A stretch of DNA of 64,000 nucleotides from SZUA-365 sp964635845 (GTDB taxonomy: Bacteria > Bacteroidota > Ignavibacteria > SZUA-365). This document shows positions 55,800 through 64,000 of the stretch, one piece after another (within the stretch, counting starts at the first letter, position 1; each line of letters begins with the position of its first letter). Below the pieces are notes generated by a model that ran no database searches, was not told where the DNA came from, and saw only the letters and a list, made by a program, of their open reading frames with translations. The stretch lies in the NCBI GenBank assembly GCA_964635845.1, contig CAZWNO010000005.1, positions 15,324 to 79,323 of the forward strand, in the 5' to 3' direction. The position numbers and the translations under genes were made by a program.

Positions 55800-58555
55800 G
55801 CGATACCATCACGTTGCGATTGCGGCTGTCAGCCGAGGATGTCCGGGCGCTCGAGGCGCGTCTGCAGCAGACCGGCGCGAAGGGCATCGACGTGAAGCTT
55901 CACCCGAGTGGCACCGAGCCGCTCAAGCGCGGTATCGATTACGCCGAGGGTAGCGTCGGGCGACTGCGGCAACGCATGAGCGAGCTGAACAAGGAAATCG
56001 AACACCTGGGCGACATCGATGCGATCGCCGAGAAACAGCGGGAGATTCGCGCGCTCGAGTCGCAGGTCGGTTCGCTGCTCGGGAAGACCCAGGCGGCCGC
56101 GGCGGGTTCCGCGGCGTCAGGTGCGGCGGCATCGACAGCCTCGGGAGCGGGATCAGCTGCACTGCTCGGCGGCATGCTGCCAAAGGTCACCGGCATCGGT
56201 GTAGCGATCGGCGGTGTTACTGCACTCGGCTTAGCGTTGGCCGACGGTACGAAGAAGGCGATTGAACTTGACACGGAAGTACGCAACATCGGTTCCCTGG
56301 GAGTGCAGAACTTCGAGCGTTTCGGCGCCATCAGCAAGGACCTCTCCACGCGCATTCCGCAGACCGCGGCCGAGATCGCCAAGGGAACGTATCAGGCGAT
56401 CTCCAGCGGTATCAGTGAGTCGCAGGCTACGCAATTCGTGGAGACCGCGGCGAAGGCAGGTGTGGCAGGTCTCAGCTCGACGGAGACAGCGGTCAATGCG
56501 CTCTCATCCGTGGTGAACGCTTACAAGCTTGAGGCTTCCCAGGCTGGGGCGGTATCCGACCAGATGTTTACCGCGGTCAAACGCGGCAAGACCACGTTCG
56601 AGGAGATCAATGCGGCGATCGCTAATGTCGTCCCGGTGGCCGCATCCGCCGGCGTCGGTTTCGACCAGGTATCCGCCGGGATCGCGACTATGACGAAGCA
56701 GGGTGTTCCTACTGCGCAGGCATCGACACAGATGCGTCAGGCGATCGTGGAACTGCTCAAGCCCGGCGATGATCTGGCAAAGGTGATGGAGAAGGCGGGG
56801 ATCGCCAACGGGGCCGCAGCTCTTCAGACGTATGGCCTGCAGGGCACCTTGCAGAAACTGTCCGTAGCAGCCGGCGAGAGTGGGAAGACGATGACGCAGG
56901 TGTTCTCCAGCGTCGAGGCAGGAAGCGCGGCACTGGCGCTCACAGGCGAGAATGCCGCGACGGCCGCCGCGGATCTCGATGCGATGAAGAATGCCGCCGG
57001 CGCGATGGGTGCGGCGTTCGAGGTCAACTCGAAGAGCGCGGCCAATCAGCTGCGTCTGCTCGAGAACAACGTCGATGTCGTCAAGATGGGCATCGTCGAA
57101 ACCTTCGGTCCCGCGATGAACTGGGTTCTGGAAAACTTCGCCGGTGGTCTGGCGAAGATCAATGAGGCTTTCGCCGGCGCGGAGGCACGGCTCGAGCGGC
57201 TAAGGCAACGTGGGCAGGCTGCGTTTCAGGACGAGTCGCAGCGTCAATTGACGAAGGACCGCGCGGAGGCCGCCCATGTTCTCGGACTCGTCAACGGCGC
57301 GGAACTCGACAACATCGAGATCACCGAGAAGATGGTCAAAGGTCTCGCAGCCGCGAAAGGTGCCACGGCTGAGCAGATCAAGGCCACAGTCGATTATTAC
57401 AAATCACTGCAGAAGACAACGGCGCCGACTACAGATCTGAACACGGGTGCACCTCCCACGCCAAGGAAAGGTCGCGGCGAGAATACTGCATTGCAGCTCG
57501 CACTCGAGGAGCTGCGCGCAGAAGAGGAACTCGCAATGTTGCGGGCCAAGGCCCAACGCAAGTCAGAGGAAGAGTTGCTGGCGCTCAAGCTGACCTTCCT
57601 CCATCGCCAACTGGCTGCACAGCAGGATCTTGGCGACAAGGCCGTGAACATCGCCAAGACGCAGCACGAGATCGCGAAGACTGAACTGCAACAGTCCTTG
57701 TTGCTGATGAGCCGGGCAGCCACGGGAAGCGTCGCGGATCTGACGTCGCGGCTGAGTGAGCTCAATGATCGGATCTCGCGCACCGCACCGGGATCTCCGA
57801 TGTTCGCCAACCTGATCATTCAGGCGGAGGAGCTGAAAGGGAAGCTCGATGAAGTGAAGAAGCGGGTATCGGACCCGATCTATTCGATCCTCCCGGGATT
57901 CAAGGGCTTCATCGACGTCGACGAGAAAGATCTCAGGGAGAAGCTGAAAAAGTCACTTGGTCTCGATGATAAGGAAGCTGAAGAGCTGCTGAAAAGTTAC
58001 CGCGATCTGGGCCAAAGCATGGGGCGGGCGATCGGAGACAATCTGGAATCCGCTCTTCAGGGAAAGGACAACGTCGGGCAGTTCTTGCGGAATATCTACC
58101 GGAGCATTTTGTCAGAGACGTTTGATTTCATCATGCGCAAGGCTGTGCTCACTCAGGTTGCGGCAATGCTCGAGGAACTGGCCACGAAGGGGCTCTTCGG
58201 GCTCATCACCGGTGGCGTGATCCTGGGTGTGATCACGGGACTGACGAGCGCGGCGAAGAGTGCGATCACCGGATATGCAACCGGCGGCGTAATTGTCGGC
58301 GAAAACGGACCGGAAATAATCGCACCCGCCACGGACTTTTCCGCATTCGCCGGCGCCATCGTAAGCGGTGCCCTTCAGGCATTCGAGGTAGCGATCGCGA
58401 GGCTTGGATTTGCTGAGCGGGAATCGAATCGGAGCAATGTTCAGGTCGGTGTGCAAGCCGATCCCGTCGAGCTGCGAATCAGAGGCGGGGACCTCCGACA
58501 GCTATTGGAAATACATTCCCGGCGTGATACCCGCGGGACGTTGGGAGCGCAGTGA
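55796..58555 (+). CDS. Tail tape measure protein
   Basis: 919 aa, TP901-type tape measure that sets tail length. Long coiled-coil/helical regions (RLRQRMSELNKEIEHLGDID), the conserved TP901 block about residues 170-360 (TAAEIAKGTYQAISSGISES, VVNAYKLEASQAGAVSDQMF, GKTTFEEINAAIANVVPVAA), a central coiled coil around 560-680, hydrophobic segment GLFGLITGGVILGVITGL and a GGVIVGENGPEIIAPA terminal motif. ATGA overlap with the chaperone. Confidence 0.9.
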   Translation: MSDTITLRLRLSAEDVRALEARLQQTGAKGIDVKLHPSGTEPLKRGIDYAEGSVGRLRQRMSELNKEIEHLGDIDAIAEKQREIRALESQVGSLLGKTQAAAAGSAASGAAASTASGAGSAALLGGMLPKVTGIGVAIGGVTALGLALADGTKKAIELDTEVRNIGSLGVQNFERFGAISKDLSTRIPQTAAEIAKGTYQAISSGISESQATQFVETAAKAGVAGLSSTETAVNALSSVVNAYKLEASQAGAVSDQMFTAVKRGKTTFEEINAAIANVVPVAASAGVGFDQVSAGIATMTKQGVPTAQASTQMRQAIVELLKPGDDLAKVMEKAGIANGAAALQTYGLQGTLQKLSVAAGESGKTMTQVFSSVEAGSAALALTGENAATAAADLDAMKNAAGAMGAAFEVNSKSAANQLRLLENNVDVVKMGIVETFGPAMNWVLENFAGGLAKINEAFAGAEARLERLRQRGQAAFQDESQRQLTKDRAEAAHVLGLVNGAELDNIEITEKMVKGLAAAKGATAEQIKATVDYYKSLQKTTAPTTDLNTGAPPTPRKGRGENTALQLALEELRAEEELAMLRAKAQRKSEEELLALKLTFLHRQLAAQQDLGDKAVNIAKTQHEIAKTELQQSLLLMSRAATGSVADLTSRLSELNDRISRTAPGSPMFANLIIQAEELKGKLDEVKKRVSDPIYSILPGFKGFIDVDEKDLREKLKKSLGLDDKEAEELLKSYRDLGQSMGRAIGDNLESALQGKDNVGQFLRNIYRSILSETFDFIMRKAVLTQVAAMLEELATKGLFGLITGGVILGVITGLTSAAKSAITGYATGGVIVGENGPEIIAPATDFSAFAGAIVSGALQAFEVAIARLGFAERESNRSNVQVGVQADPVELRIRGGDLRQLLEIHSRRDTRGTLGAQ

Positions 58556-60159
58556 TGGCACAACACTCGTACAGATTCAACCCGGTATTTCGTGGCGGCG
58601 TCTGGTGGCGATGTGATGTCGCTTGGCGCGAATTGTCGACGGACGATCATACTTTCATCGACGAGTGGGGTGTTGGGATACCTTCGGATGCGGATGAATA
58701 TGTGCACTACAGTTTCGCCCCGTTGCGATTGCGTATGACCAACTCGGACGAGATACTCTCCGTCGATGACTGCGAGTTTACCTTCACCGCACATTCCATT
58801 ATTCAGCAGCTGCTGTCTCCGTCCAACCATGAAGCGGAAATCAGATTATGGTGGAGTGCGGACAATGTCACGTGGCTACCGCTGTTCTGGGGAGATATTG
58901 ACTTGGAGGGAGTGGACCCGGAGACGGAGGCCATTGTTGAAGGGACATGGGTGAAGACGTATATCTTCACCGCACAGGATTGTCTGCGTAAGCTGAACGA
59001 CAGCCCGATAGGAGCGGCGGCCATGGCGCCCTATGCGCACTTGTATGGGCGCTCCGTGGACCCCGACGGTGATTACCAAGTGTACTGGGGTAACAGACCG
59101 TTGCTGGACTTTAAAGTCGATTGGCTGTATCAGGAAGATGGTTCGGCTCCGCCGGACGGTCTGACGGCGCAGCCGTACGAATACATTATCAAGCTCACGT
59201 ACTATTTGATTGAATGTGCCAATGTCTCCTTCCCGGAACATTTATATCAGAATCCTGCGAACGGGAAATACCTATTCCATTGGTTCGGTATCAGCTCGCT
59301 GTACAAGCTGGGCGCCTACACGCAGAGCACTGTACCACTGGGCGATCCGATTGAGGCGGATTTCTATGATTGGTGGTTGCCGTTCCCACTCTTCAGCGCA
59401 GGCGAATGGCTGACGGAATGGGCGAACCTGGGAGAACTGGTCGCGGAACTCGCCGAAATGATTGGCTGTGCGGTCACGACAAGACACGTGCTCGAACCCG
59501 GCGGGCAGTGGGTTCGTCAGGTATGGTACGTCCCGCGTGACAGCAGTGGGATGTACACTATTACACCGCAGGGAGTGCTTCTCTCGCATGTGGGTTCGCA
59601 GGTATCTCGAGAGAGCAAGCGTGTCGTTGTCACGTCCCGATATCCGAGTGGTGGTGCTTCAATGCCGGATGTAGCTGTCGGTACGGGGATTGAGAAGAAG
59701 ATGGGAATCCACCTGCGTACGGCTACCGTGGACTTGCATGACTATACGGAATTTTGGAAAGAGGTGACACCGGATCGCATCCGTAATATGGTCTGGCAAC
59801 TGATTATGATTCCGGGTACGGGAACGCGCATGCAGATCGCCAACTATGCGAGGCTTGGCGCGGTGAAATATCCCGAATCCCAAGGTCCTGCGTTCGATGA
59901 TGCATACAGACCATACAACGGATTGGCGCATGCGATCGCGCACTTCTATAATCAGAATGTCTACAACGCGCGGCATCGTGTGACCGAGACCTACAGCAGA
60001 GCTAATGCGGCAAACGGCTATGCGACTTACCCGGGAGTTTGGGTGCCCTGCGCGAAGATCAGCGACATTGAACTGGGTGGGAACTGGCGTGTGCTGGAGG
60101 TGTACATCGACTCAGAGAAGAACACGGTGAAAGTGGTGAAGGAGAAGATCGATGGCTAA
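58555..60159 (+). CDS. Putative distal tail / baseplate hub protein
   Basis: 534 aa from ATG 58555, coupled to the tape measure. Trp/Tyr/Asp-rich (FRGGVWWRCDVAWRELSTDD, AEIRLWWSADNVTWLPLFWG, YDWWLPFPLFSAGEWLTEW), as expected of tail-tip proteins that contact host surfaces. No family motif. Order (tape measure, this, two small genes, fibre) suggests distal tail protein or hub. Confidence 0.6.
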   Translation: MAQHSYRFNPVFRGGVWWRCDVAWRELSTDDHTFIDEWGVGIPSDADEYVHYSFAPLRLRMTNSDEILSVDDCEFTFTAHSIIQQLLSPSNHEAEIRLWWSADNVTWLPLFWGDIDLEGVDPETEAIVEGTWVKTYIFTAQDCLRKLNDSPIGAAAMAPYAHLYGRSVDPDGDYQVYWGNRPLLDFKVDWLYQEDGSAPPDGLTAQPYEYIIKLTYYLIECANVSFPEHLYQNPANGKYLFHWFGISSLYKLGAYTQSTVPLGDPIEADFYDWWLPFPLFSAGEWLTEWANLGELVAELAEMIGCAVTTRHVLEPGGQWVRQVWYVPRDSSGMYTITPQGVLLSHVGSQVSRESKRVVVTSRYPSGGASMPDVAVGTGIEKKMGIHLRTATVDLHDYTEFWKEVTPDRIRNMVWQLIMIPGTGTRMQIANYARLGAVKYPESQGPAFDDAYRPYNGLAHAIAHFYNQNVYNARHRVTETYSRANAANGYATYPGVWVPCAKISDIELGGNWRVLEVYIDSEKNTVKVVKEKIDG

Positions 60160-60583
60160 ACAGGTCGGTGATAATTCCCTGGCATCCATACAGTGGGGTG
60201 GCTGGTCCAACGTCGAAGTGGCAATCGTACGGGGAGAGACGCCGGCGACGGAGACGCTGCTCCCATCCATGGATGGTCATTTCCGTGAGGAGCCGGTATA
60301 TGACCAGGGATTGGACGGGCGCATCGACATCAAATATTACAAGCAGTCACTCATTCTCGATTACCTTCAGACGGATGGTGAAACACTCGCCGATCTGTAT
60401 GCAGAACAACTGGACGCCCTCTTCCACGATACTGGAGTTCCTGTCACACTGACCTGGCGCAACGGTGAGAGTATCTCGCTGACGATGTTCCTCATTCGCA
60501 CCCTGCACAATGAAGGCCCGAGCGGTCACGTGGGAGTGATCATGGCATTCTCATCAGCCTCGCTCACACCAATGGCGCGGTGA
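60152..60583 (+). CDS. Small tail-tip protein (hypothetical)
   Basis: 143 aa, overlaps the hub gene by 8 bp. Reads MAKQVGDNSLASIQWGGWSN, DQGLDGRIDIKYYKQSLILD. Beta-rich; tail position only. No family recognised. Confidence 0.6.
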   Translation: MAKQVGDNSLASIQWGGWSNVEVAIVRGETPATETLLPSMDGHFREEPVYDQGLDGRIDIKYYKQSLILDYLQTDGETLADLYAEQLDALFHDTGVPVTLTWRNGESISLTMFLIRTLHNEGPSGHVGVIMAFSSASLTPMAR

Positions 60584-60918
60584 TGGGGAATAACCTCTTA
60601 CAGCCCCTGAGCAAATGGCAGCTGCTCAATCTGCGCACAGGCCATGCGACCTTCACGCTCGAACCGACGATCACGCCCGGCGTGGATGCAAGCACCGTCC
60701 TGATGGGATTCATCGATGAGACTGTCGTGACAGTGCCGCATCGGGGCGGTCGGTATGTGCAGGTCTCCATTTACAACACCGACTATTATAAAATGCCTGA
60801 ACTACGAATCGAGAGCGTATACTATGGTTACGACGAAACAGACTCCGACAATCCGTTTTATTACGTCACTATCACTTTTCATCAGCCTGAATCTGGCGTG
60901 GTGCGCATTACCATCTGA
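60583..60918 (+). CDS. Small tail-tip protein (hypothetical)
   Basis: 111 aa from ATG 60583 (GTG 60580 also possible), TGATG overlap with the previous gene. Reads KWQLLNLRTGHATFTLEPTI, YNTDYYKMPELRIESVYYGY. Beta-rich. Overlapped by the start of the tail-fibre frame for 95 bp. No family recognised. Confidence 0.6.
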   Translation: MGNNLLQPLSKWQLLNLRTGHATFTLEPTITPGVDASTVLMGFIDETVVTVPHRGGRYVQVSIYNTDYYKMPELRIESVYYGYDETDSDNPFYYVTITFHQPESGVVRITI

Positions 60919-62407
60919 ATCAACCGCTCAGGTTTCACCTGGCACGTGGGTGCAGTTCGAGTTCACTCCCTCAAAGTCCATTCTGCATGTCCGCACTGAC
61001 AGTGTGCTCCAACGAATATCCGATAGTCTGCGTCTTGTACGTGACGCGATCGCGGGTTTGCCCGGATTGACGGGTGATGGTCTCGCGGATCGCCTTGCTT
61101 ACTGGATCAACGATTCGACACTCTCGTTATGGATGCCTCTCTCGCAGGTGCAGACCGCGATGGATGTGGCGCGTGGCATGCATGATTCCACTTGGCTCGG
61201 CCGGTACGACCTGGCTGCTGGTGAATGGGACACCCCGGTGCATGTCGATGAACCTCCGTACCCGGATTGGTTTACGCAAGACTGGCGCCGCTGGGAGAAG
61301 TATGGATTATACGTGAATCCGGAGTCTCCCTTGCAGCTCCTCTGCCATCCGAGAGGCGATTCCTTAATCGTGTTTGAATTCAAGCTACCGAAAGCCCGCC
61401 TGCTTCAATTCCTGGGGATCGACACGACGCAACAGACAGAGTTTCCCCGCGTGGTCGCCTATCTCAATGACACTGCCATAACGTCGGTGACGGATTCCGG
61501 TGCGAGCATCATCTTGCAAGCCTTGCCTGGTCTGGTCTGGTCACATCACCGTAACAACGACGGAGACACATTGACCTTATCCCTGGGCATAGATTGGCAG
61601 AGGCTGAAGGATTCGGTGCAGGTCTGGGCTACAGGAGGAAGCGGAGCGTCGACGTTCCTGGAACTTACGGATACTCCTGCATCATACAGCGGCAAGGCCG
61701 GACAGGTCCCCATCGTCAATCCAGGGGGAACCGCGCTTGAGTTCGGGCCGATGTCCGCCAGCGGGACGTTGTCGAATGCTGTCATCGTATGGGATACAAC
61801 CGGCGTGGCCATCGACTCGACCTGCACGGTCTGGCGCATGGAGTGGACTCCGCCAATCGAATTGCGGCACAGGCCGTCGGTGATAGACACGAGCGAGGCC
61901 GTACAGCATGCGCGTGTGGGTGTCGTTCGGTATCGGTTGTACCTTTCGACCCCTGAGGTGACTAGACGCAGTGTCGGCTACATGGCCTGGCTCATGACCA
62001 TCGTTTTCGATTCTACCAATGGGTGTTGGCCAATTGGTATGCATTACAACAGCTTCACGTTCGAAGGAGCTTTGGGTAATGCCTTGAATGCAACCACGTA
62101 CTCACTGGGCGTGCCTGTTCCAAATGGTGGCGGTCTGCCTGCATATGTCCAGTATGGATATTCAACTGCATCAGTCTATCGTGCGATCAACATCAAGGGA
62201 GCAACCGAGTTCCCTGGATCGAACCTCATGTTGAACGGCCGACCGGCATGGTATTGGTTGAATTACTGGATCACCAACGCTTCCGCCACTTCGAACAGCT
62301 TTGCGGGCTGGATCGACCTATACATCACGTATGGGCAGGACCATGGGACAAACTCAACTTGGGGGGCGAAAATACAGTCAATCTACTGGCGCCAGCAGAC
62401 TGAATGA
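60824..62407 (+). CDS. Tail fibre protein with hydrophobic N-terminal signal-like segment
   Basis: 527 aa from ATG 60824. The opening TIRFITSLSLFISLNLAWCALP then SESTAQ looks like a signal peptide, unusual in a tail fibre. Middle helical part (VLQRISDSLRLVRDAIAGLP), then the tail-fibre repeat motif LELTDTPASYSGKAGQVPIV followed by NPGGTALEF, and a C-terminal Ig/receptor-binding-like region rich in Gly, Tyr and Asn (GQDHGTNSTWGAKIQSIYWR). Last gene before the right phage end. Binds the host surface. Confidence 0.75.
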   Translation: MVTTKQTPTIRFITSLSLFISLNLAWCALPSESTAQVSPGTWVQFEFTPSKSILHVRTDSVLQRISDSLRLVRDAIAGLPGLTGDGLADRLAYWINDSTLSLWMPLSQVQTAMDVARGMHDSTWLGRYDLAAGEWDTPVHVDEPPYPDWFTQDWRRWEKYGLYVNPESPLQLLCHPRGDSLIVFEFKLPKARLLQFLGIDTTQQTEFPRVVAYLNDTAITSVTDSGASIILQALPGLVWSHHRNNDGDTLTLSLGIDWQRLKDSVQVWATGGSGASTFLELTDTPASYSGKAGQVPIVNPGGTALEFGPMSASGTLSNAVIVWDTTGVAIDSTCTVWRMEWTPPIELRHRPSVIDTSEAVQHARVGVVRYRLYLSTPEVTRRSVGYMAWLMTIVFDSTNGCWPIGMHYNSFTFEGALGNALNATTYSLGVPVPNGGGLPAYVQYGYSTASVYRAINIKGATEFPGSNLMLNGRPAWYWLNYWITNASATSNSFAGWIDLYITYGQDHGTNSTWGAKIQSIYWRQQTE

Positions 62408-62448
62408 CGGCTGGATTCGGGCGGTTTCGTAGGAGATTTCTGCCGAAT

Positions 62449-62490
62449 TTTGCATATAGCGTGCAAACGGTTTGCAGATAGCGTGCGAAA
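62449..62490. repeat. Right-end transposase-binding sites (two copies)
   Basis: TTTGCATATAGCGTGCAAA at 62449-62467 and TTTGCAGATAGCGTGCGAAA at 62471-62490, 22 bp apart. They are inverted relative to the left-end sites. Confidence 0.75.
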
Positions 62491-62495
62491 TTACA

Positions 62496-62500
62496 GTATT
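62496..62500. repeat. Target-site duplication, right copy (GTATT)
   Basis: Second GTATT; the phage right end ...TTACA lies just before it. Confidence 0.8.
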
Positions 62501-63284
62501 CGGTGAGCATCAACTCGACGCAGCGTCGCTGATCTTCGCTCAGGAGCGGCGAAACAGGATTGAAAGTCGCTTGCGAACCCGGTTTCGTCTCGGATTTCAC
62601 CGGTGCGGGGGGAGCCTCCTGGATTCGGCGTTCCTCCTGGGCCTTCTGCCTCGCTTCCTCGCGCAAACGCTCCGCTTCACGCGCGTAGGCTGCATCCTGC
62701 TCAAGCCGCTTCAGCGATTCCTCGTCGAATAGTGTCAGGGCGTCGATGAAATTCCGTTCGCCGATGTTCTGAAGCAGATCCCCGGACAGATTGCCTCGAA
62801 ATGCGACTGCTTTCACCGTGCGCGCCTGAGTTTGGATGTGTTGAATGACGGGGATGTAATCCCGATCCCCGGCAACGAAAACGAACGTACCGATATCCGG
62901 TCTGGTGTATAAAGCCTGCATCGCGTCGATGCAGAGCCGCATGTCCGCCGCGTTCTTATGCTGCGTGCCGAGCACGTTCCGCACCTCGATGCCCATCAGG
63001 TACAGCGATCCGAGCGGCATCGCCGATAGACGTTCGATATCCGCATACGCGTACCGAAGGATGGGATTCAAATTCAGTTCTTCTTCCAGATAGGCGCGAA
63101 GGTTCCGGAGCAGTTCCAGCGCATACTCCGTCAGGTCCGGCAACGCCGCGTACTGGTTCTGCAGGAAATAAAAAACATTCTCGAAGTCCACGAAGATCGC
63201 GGCATATCCTCGCGCGCCTCCGCTCTCTGATCCATGGTTGTATTCGTTCATTCGGTTGTGCCCGGGTAGATTCGTCTTGAACAT
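62496..63284 (-). pseudogene. NYN-domain protein, N-terminal part, interrupted by prophage
   Basis: 263 codons. NYN/PIN-fold nuclease domain: AAIFVDFENVFYFLQNQ (Asp-33), HKNAADMRLCIDAMQALYTR (Asp-114 and -120) and FVFVAGDRDYIPVIQHIQ (Asp-140, -142), the acidic cluster of NYN RNases. Then a linker with coiled coil (REAERLREEARQKAQEERRI) and a last RRCVELMLTEY. It continues at 32854. Beyond the phage junction the frame runs on for about 55 phage-encoded codons to a stop at 62325. Function: probably RNA cleavage or RNA turnover; in this strain lost or altered. Confidence 0.85.
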
Positions 63285-63315
63285 AGCATATCATATGCCA
63301 AGAACCAACGAGCAC

Positions 63316-64000
63316 TCACATCCGGTATCGACAAATCGCGACTTCTTCGTTCGTTATAATGGCGAAGTCCGTTCTACCTTTGGTCCAGGCACCGGCGTCT
63401 ATGAAGATCCTGTCATGACCATCCCGGTTCATCAGCAGATTCGGGCTATGGGTATGACCCGTGACGCAGATTCTTGCCTCACCGAGAACCGCCTTGTAGT
63501 GATCGACAATTCTCGTCGAATATGAACCATCGTCCGGGATGAAGCGGACATATCCATTTCCATTGTCCGATTCAGCTCGATTGGCGTAAATGGTTTCAAT
63601 GTAATGCAGTTCTCCCGATGCGAGCTCACCGGTTTCCTCGGCTGTGGCCCCCGAAACAAAGTAATCCGCCGTGAACCCGTGTTCGAGATACACTTTCCCT
63701 TCTCGCGCCGAGAACCAGCATCCCGGACAGTGCCGCAACCCGAAGTCAGCATCTCCGAAAAGTCTGTGCACCGAGAGGGATTTGAAATGCGCCATTATTC
63801 GCTTGTAGGAGGTGTGTGACAAGAGTATCTCATACACCCGGTCGATTGTTGTGACCTTCCGCCCGCTCGGGAGAAACTGATCGTAGAAATCACCGAGCTG
63901 GAAGAGGCTCAACCGCTTGCGAGCAAGCTTGAGTCGAAGGTTGATCATACCTGTCCAAAACAGCTTTTCGGAATGTCGTCTGAGTATCGGATGACTGTAT
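63316..64000 (-). CDS. Metallophosphoesterase (5' end beyond window)
   Basis: Calcineurin-like phosphoesterase. Seen: FQLGDFYDQFLPSG near the start (GDxxD), RICVTGHTHSPNLLMNRDG (GHTH metal site) and FIDAGAWTKGRTDFAII. The first metal-binding motif (DxH) is not in the window and the frame is open up to the right edge, so the gene continues upstream; the ATG at 63948 is not the true start. Could be a UDP-diacylglucosamine- or ppGpp-type phosphohydrolase. Only 31 bp before the disrupted NYN gene, suggesting one operon. Confidence 0.75.
   Translation of the reverse strand, partial: YSHPILRRHSEKLFWTGMINLRLKLARKRLSLFQLGDFYDQFLPSGRKVTTIDRVYEILLSHTSYKRIMAHFKSLSVHRLFGDADFGLRHCPGCWFSAREGKVYLEHGFTADYFVSGATAEETGELASGELHYIETIYANRAESDNGNGYVRFIPDDGSYSTRIVDHYKAVLGEARICVTGHTHSPNLLMNRDGHDRIFIDAGAWTKGRTDFAIITNEEVAICRYRM

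Larger units (their letters stand above)
32860..62495. mobile_element. Mu-like transposable prophage, complete (about 29.6 kb)
   Basis: Bounded by a GTATT duplication, with inverted end repeats and a DDE transposase. Genes include HTH regulators, Gam and GemA-like proteins, MuF, portal (DUF935), terminase, gpG-like, capsid, tail tube, chaperone, tape measure and tail fibre. Early and left structural genes run leftwards; head and tail genes run rightwards from a divergent region at 49.5-49.8 kb. I see no MuB-type ATPase, no Mor/C-type activator and no classical lysozyme. At 29.6 kb it is shorter than Mu or B3 (36-38 kb). No obvious frameshift or stop breaks a structural gene, so it may be functional. 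Confidence 0.9.

Overview
The window looks like a high-GC chromosome piece from the Bacteroidota/Chlorobiota supergroup, probably an Ignavibacteria- or Kapabacteria-like lineage. The basis is large secreted proteins with type IX secretion (T9SS) C-terminal sorting domains, ASH/choice-of-anchor-D repeats, LamG domains, and a mix of short housekeeping operons. The rank is inference. Almost all host genes lie on the minus strand, and a 10-N assembly gap at 17887-17896 marks this as a draft scaffold.

Host region, 1-32.8 kb. From left: a LolC/LolE-type permease (cut by the window edge), prfB with its classical +1 frameshift, a doubtful small ORF, phoH, a LysM envelope protein with a small coiled-coil lipoprotein behind a near-consensus promoter, a dihydrouridine synthase, a glycosyltransferase with a UDP-GlcNAc 2-epimerase, a PrsW-like membrane protease, a CBS-domain CNNM/HlyC-type protein and rpsT. 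From 11 to 28 kb come five very large envelope or secreted proteins (2120-aa ASH/cohesin protein, beta-barrel, LamG protein, BACON protein, metalloprotease). Next are a plus-strand ORF that reads like the C-terminal half of AddB lacking its nuclease core and joined to a piece of AddA, a lipoprotein, and metK with a probable SAM-II-type riboswitch. Several host genes end in, or a few bases before, a short tandem repeat, each of a different sequence.

Prophage, about 32,860-62,495 (29.6 kb). A Mu-like transposable phage sits inside an NYN-domain gene. The two gene pieces join in frame if the phage and one copy of GTATT are removed, so both phage ends can be placed almost to the base, and 16-20 bp transposase-site-like repeats lie inside each end. 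The early side (42.3 to 33 kb, minus strand) has a divergent HTH pair, unknown early genes, a DDE transposase, GemA-like and Gam-like proteins and small replication-type proteins. It ends in a MuF head protein fused to a GNAT-like domain, followed by an overlapping 76-aa gene. The structural genes are split by a divergent promoter region at 49.5-49.8 kb holding two perfect inverted repeats. Leftwards run gp36-like, gp37-like, small and large terminase, portal and gpG-like genes. Rightwards run scaffold, capsid, a signal-peptide protein, lysis-type membrane proteins, an L,D-transpeptidase-like candidate lysin, an initiator-type tRNA(CAT), tail tube, a frameshifted tail-assembly chaperone, tape measure, tail-tip genes and a tail fibre.

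Right edge, 62.5-64 kb: the N-terminal part of the disrupted NYN gene and a metallophosphoesterase that runs off the window.

The most unusual items are the MuF-GNAT gene with its overlapping partner, displaced from its normal place beside the portal; the phage-borne initiator-like tRNA; the SAM-II-like aptamer before metK; the AddB/AddA composite ORF; and the stop-codon-linked tandem repeats. All function calls are from sequence reading alone.
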